From NCBI GenBank assembly GCA_903917425.1, contig CAIXAQ010000849.1, positions 1-7,196 on the forward strand: 7,196 bases of DNA. The letters are read 5' to 3'. Within the stretch, counting starts at the first letter, position 1; each line of letters starts with the position of its first letter. This document shows, one piece after another, positions 5,797 to 7,196 of the stretch. The notes under the pieces were generated by a model. The model had not been told where the DNA came from. It made no database searches and saw only the letters and a list, made by a program, of their open reading frames with translations. This stretch comes from an uncultured Bacteroidales bacterium. GTDB taxonomy: Bacteria; Bacteroidota; Bacteroidia; Bacteroidales; UBA4417. Made by a program: the position numbers and the translations under genes.

Positions 5797-6648
5797 ATGA
5801 AATTATATCCTATTCACACCGGCAATCTCAAACTCGATGGCGGTGCTATGTTTGGCGTTGTGCCAAAAAGCATCTGGAACAAGGCGTATCCTGCCGATGA
5901 GAACAACCTGATAAACCTTGCCATGCGCTGCCTGCTGGTGGTGGATGGCGACAGGCGAATATTGATTGACAATGGGATAGGGGAGAAGCAGGATGAAAAG
6001 TTCTTTGCGCATTATTTTCTCAATGGCGATCAGAATCTGATAGGATCCTTACTCGAAGCGGGTTTTATACCCGAAGACATTACCGATGTTTTTCTCACGC
6101 ATCTTCATTTCGATCATTGCGGAGGTACCGTTAAAAACAATGCCGATCATACAGGATATGAACTAACCTTCCCGAATGCTGTGCATTGGCTGAGTAAACC
6201 TCAGTGGGACTGGGCAACCCGTCCGAACCGCCGCGAAAAGGCATCCTTCCTGCACGAAAACATGATTCCTGTCGCCGAAAGTGGAAAGCTGAAATTATTC
6301 GACGGCCCTTTTGTGTTGATCCCCGGTTTCGACGTTAGAATTTTTAATGGGCACACAGTTGGCCAGGCTATTCCCTTTATCTCAGCAGGGAGTCACACCG
6401 TTGTTTTTATGGCAGATACAACACCTACTGCAGCGCATGTGCCGCTTCCGTATATTATGAGTTATGATACGCAGCCCTTGATTTCGCTTACCGAAAAGGA
6501 AGCTTTTATGATAGAAGCGGCTGAAAATCAGTATATTTTGTTTTTCGAACATGATGCTTATAATGAGTGTTGCCTGTTGGAAAAAACGGAGAAGGGAATC
6601 AAGGTTAAGGAGACGATGAATTTAGAGAAAGCATTGGAAAGAAATTAA
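5797..6648 (+). CDS. Metallo-beta-lactamase-fold hydrolase, AHL-lactonase-like
   Basis: A 283-residue cytoplasmic hydrolase with no signal peptide. 'THLHFDHCGG' gives His102, His104, Asp106 and His107 of the HxHxDH binuclear zinc motif. His186 in 'FNGHTVGQ', Asp207 in 'FMADTTPT' and His252 in 'FFEHDA' supply the remaining metal ligands. 'RCLLVVDGDRRILIDNGIG' near residue 44 is the usual first beta-hairpin. This layout and length fit the AiiA/quorum-quenching-like branch of the superfamily, which opens lactone rings, but related members hydrolyse other esters, so the substrate stays open. The gene is divergent from tatD (111 bp between start codons) and 41 bp upstream of the DUF6922-like gene. 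ATG at 5797 is the natural start, as the first strand 'MKLYPIHTGNLKLDGGAMFG' is typical of the family. Confidence 0.9.
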   Translation: MKLYPIHTGNLKLDGGAMFGVVPKSIWNKAYPADENNLINLAMRCLLVVDGDRRILIDNGIGEKQDEKFFAHYFLNGDQNLIGSLLEAGFIPEDITDVFLTHLHFDHCGGTVKNNADHTGYELTFPNAVHWLSKPQWDWATRPNRREKASFLHENMIPVAESGKLKLFDGPFVLIPGFDVRIFNGHTVGQAIPFISAGSHTVVFMADTTPTAAHVPLPYIMSYDTQPLISLTEKEAFMIEAAENQYILFFEHDAYNECCLLEKTEKGIKVKETMNLEKALERN

Positions 6649-6657
6649 ACTTTGATA

Positions 6658-6685
6658 TTTGAACCCCATTCTTTTAGTATATTCG
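6658..6685 (+). promoter_or_regulatory. Putative promoter of the DUF6922-like gene
   Basis: TTTG (6658-6661) and TATATTCG (6678-6685, one mismatch to TAnnTTTG) are separated by 16 bases. Another TTTG at 6651-6654 gives 23. The element ends four bases before the ATG at 6690, the same near-leaderless geometry as at tatD. Confidence 0.45.
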
Positions 6686-6689
6686 CAGT

Positions 6690-6992
6690 ATGAACCACAA
6701 AGCAATACCGATATTCGAAAAGCGCATCTTTTGGGATGTTAACTTTGAGCAATTGGATTACGATGCCAAAGCCAATTTCATAATCGAACGGGTTTTTGAG
6801 CGTGGTGATGTTGAGGATATTCGACAATGCAGAAGATATTATGGCGACGAAAAAGTGACATCGGCCTTGTTGAATGCTAAGTATTTACCACTTCATACCA
6901 TCCATTTTGCCAGCGCCATTATTGACCGGCCAGTAAATGAATTCAGATGCTACATATTGAGACAGTTGAACCCCGGACTTTTTCCTTACTAA
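6690..6992 (+). CDS. DUF6922-like small protein, likely orphan antitoxin-type partner
   Basis: A 100-residue protein with the pattern I associate with DUF6922 proteins of Bacteroidota: 'IFWDVNFEQLDYDAKANFII', then 'ERVFERGDVEDIRQCRRYYGD', a helical middle, and the 'FRCYILRQLNP' ending followed by a C-terminal aromatic-Pro-Tyr. It appears full length. Such proteins often sit directly before an AbiEii/AbiGii-type nucleotidyltransferase toxin gene, so a regulatory or antitoxin-like role is inferred, not shown. Here only a short fragment resembling the toxin's C-terminus follows. A promoter-like sequence lies immediately upstream of the ATG. There is no signal peptide or membrane segment. Confidence 0.75.
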   Translation: MNHKAIPIFEKRIFWDVNFEQLDYDAKANFIIERVFERGDVEDIRQCRRYYGDEKVTSALLNAKYLPLHTIHFASAIIDRPVNEFRCYILRQLNPGLFPY

Positions 6993-7101
6993 AAGAGTTG
7001 TTGATGCTGACGAAAGCGAAACTCCGGTAAGTTTTAAAAATCAAACCCGGAACAGTGTCAAAAAAGGTATTCAGCACGTGGTTAGTGAATATTTAAGATA
7101 A
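6970..7101 (+). pseudogene. Possible C-terminal remnant of an AbiEii-type toxin gene
   Basis: A different plus frame from the DUF6922-like gene is open from 6970 to TAA at 7099-7101. From 6994 it reads 'RVVDADESETPVSFKNQT' and continues 'RNSVKKGIQHVVSEYLR'. The pattern D-A-[D/E]...P..., then a VKK helix and a terminal YLR, resembles the tail of nucleotidyltransferase toxins that usually follow DUF6922 genes. No start codon, no nucleotidyltransferase core (GGT-S, D-x-D) and only about 35 plausible residues are present. The simplest reading is an internal deletion that removed most of the toxin gene. The similarity is from memory and the match is short, so chance cannot be excluded. Confidence 0.4.
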
Positions 7102-7196
7102 AGTATTCATTGATTCCATATTAATGCCGAAGCCTCTCAAAGAATGATATATGCGCAAAACTGAATAATTAATTCAAAAATCTTTTCCATTTCAAA
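7102..7196. other. AT-rich tail with no recognisable feature
   Basis: All frames are short on both strands and no tRNA, hairpin terminator or repeat is evident. A tiny minus-strand frame starting 'MEKIFELIIQFCAYIIL' is too short to support. Confidence 0.5.

Noticed and set aside
6645..6827. 60-codon minus-strand frame opposite the DUF6922-like gene
   Set aside because: It overlaps antisense to a better supported gene and shows no recognisable protein features.

Overview
The window looks like a chromosomal segment of a Bacteroidota (Bacteroidetes) bacterium. This is inferred from several signals: a large secreted Ig/PKD-like and lamin-tail-domain protein with the Bacteroidota wording 'YLWSTGATTQSI'; promoters resembling the TAnnTTTG -7 element and, where seen, a TTTG-like -33 element; no clear Shine-Dalgarno sites; a TatD nuclease next to a cytoplasmic type I asparaginase; and a DUF6922-like small protein typical of this phylum. 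Finer taxonomy cannot be read from the sequence.

Layout. Positions 1-350 hold no confident gene, only a weak 97-codon minus-strand frame built around a duplicated 57-bp unit. Positions 351-3101 (minus) encode a 916-residue exported protein: signal peptide, an N-terminal beta-rich region, two tandem ~133-residue modules, a lamin-tail domain and two Ig/PKD-like domains, with no recognisable type IX secretion C-terminal domain. Positions 3102-3725 are a 624-bp intergenic stretch crowded with repeats: a 12-bp tandem repeat ending in a palindrome, a long imperfect inverted repeat, and a purine-rich short-period repeat directly behind the asparaginase stop. Positions 3726-4751 (minus) encode type I L-asparaginase, and 4909-5685 (minus) encode a TatD-family metal-dependent DNase. 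Their 157-bp junction contains two inverted copies of a ~45-bp hairpin element. Positions 5797-6648 (plus) encode a metallo-beta-lactamase-fold hydrolase of the AHL-lactonase-like type, divergent from tatD. Positions 6690-6992 (plus) encode a DUF6922-like protein. It is followed at once by a ~43-codon open frame that looks like the C-terminal tail of an AbiEii-type nucleotidyltransferase toxin, suggesting a decayed toxin-antitoxin locus. The last ~95 bp hold nothing recognisable.

How the genes relate. tatD and the asparaginase gene are probably one transcription unit, starting from a promoter almost at the tatD ATG. The large surface protein appears to have its own promoter. The lactonase-like gene and the DUF6922-like gene are read rightward, the latter with its own promoter-like sequence. 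There is no sign that the surface protein, the housekeeping enzymes and the toxin-antitoxin remnant act in one pathway. The points most worth a second look are the truncated toxin locus, the inverted hairpin pair between tatD and the asparaginase gene, the tandem modules, and the repeat-rich intergenic region.
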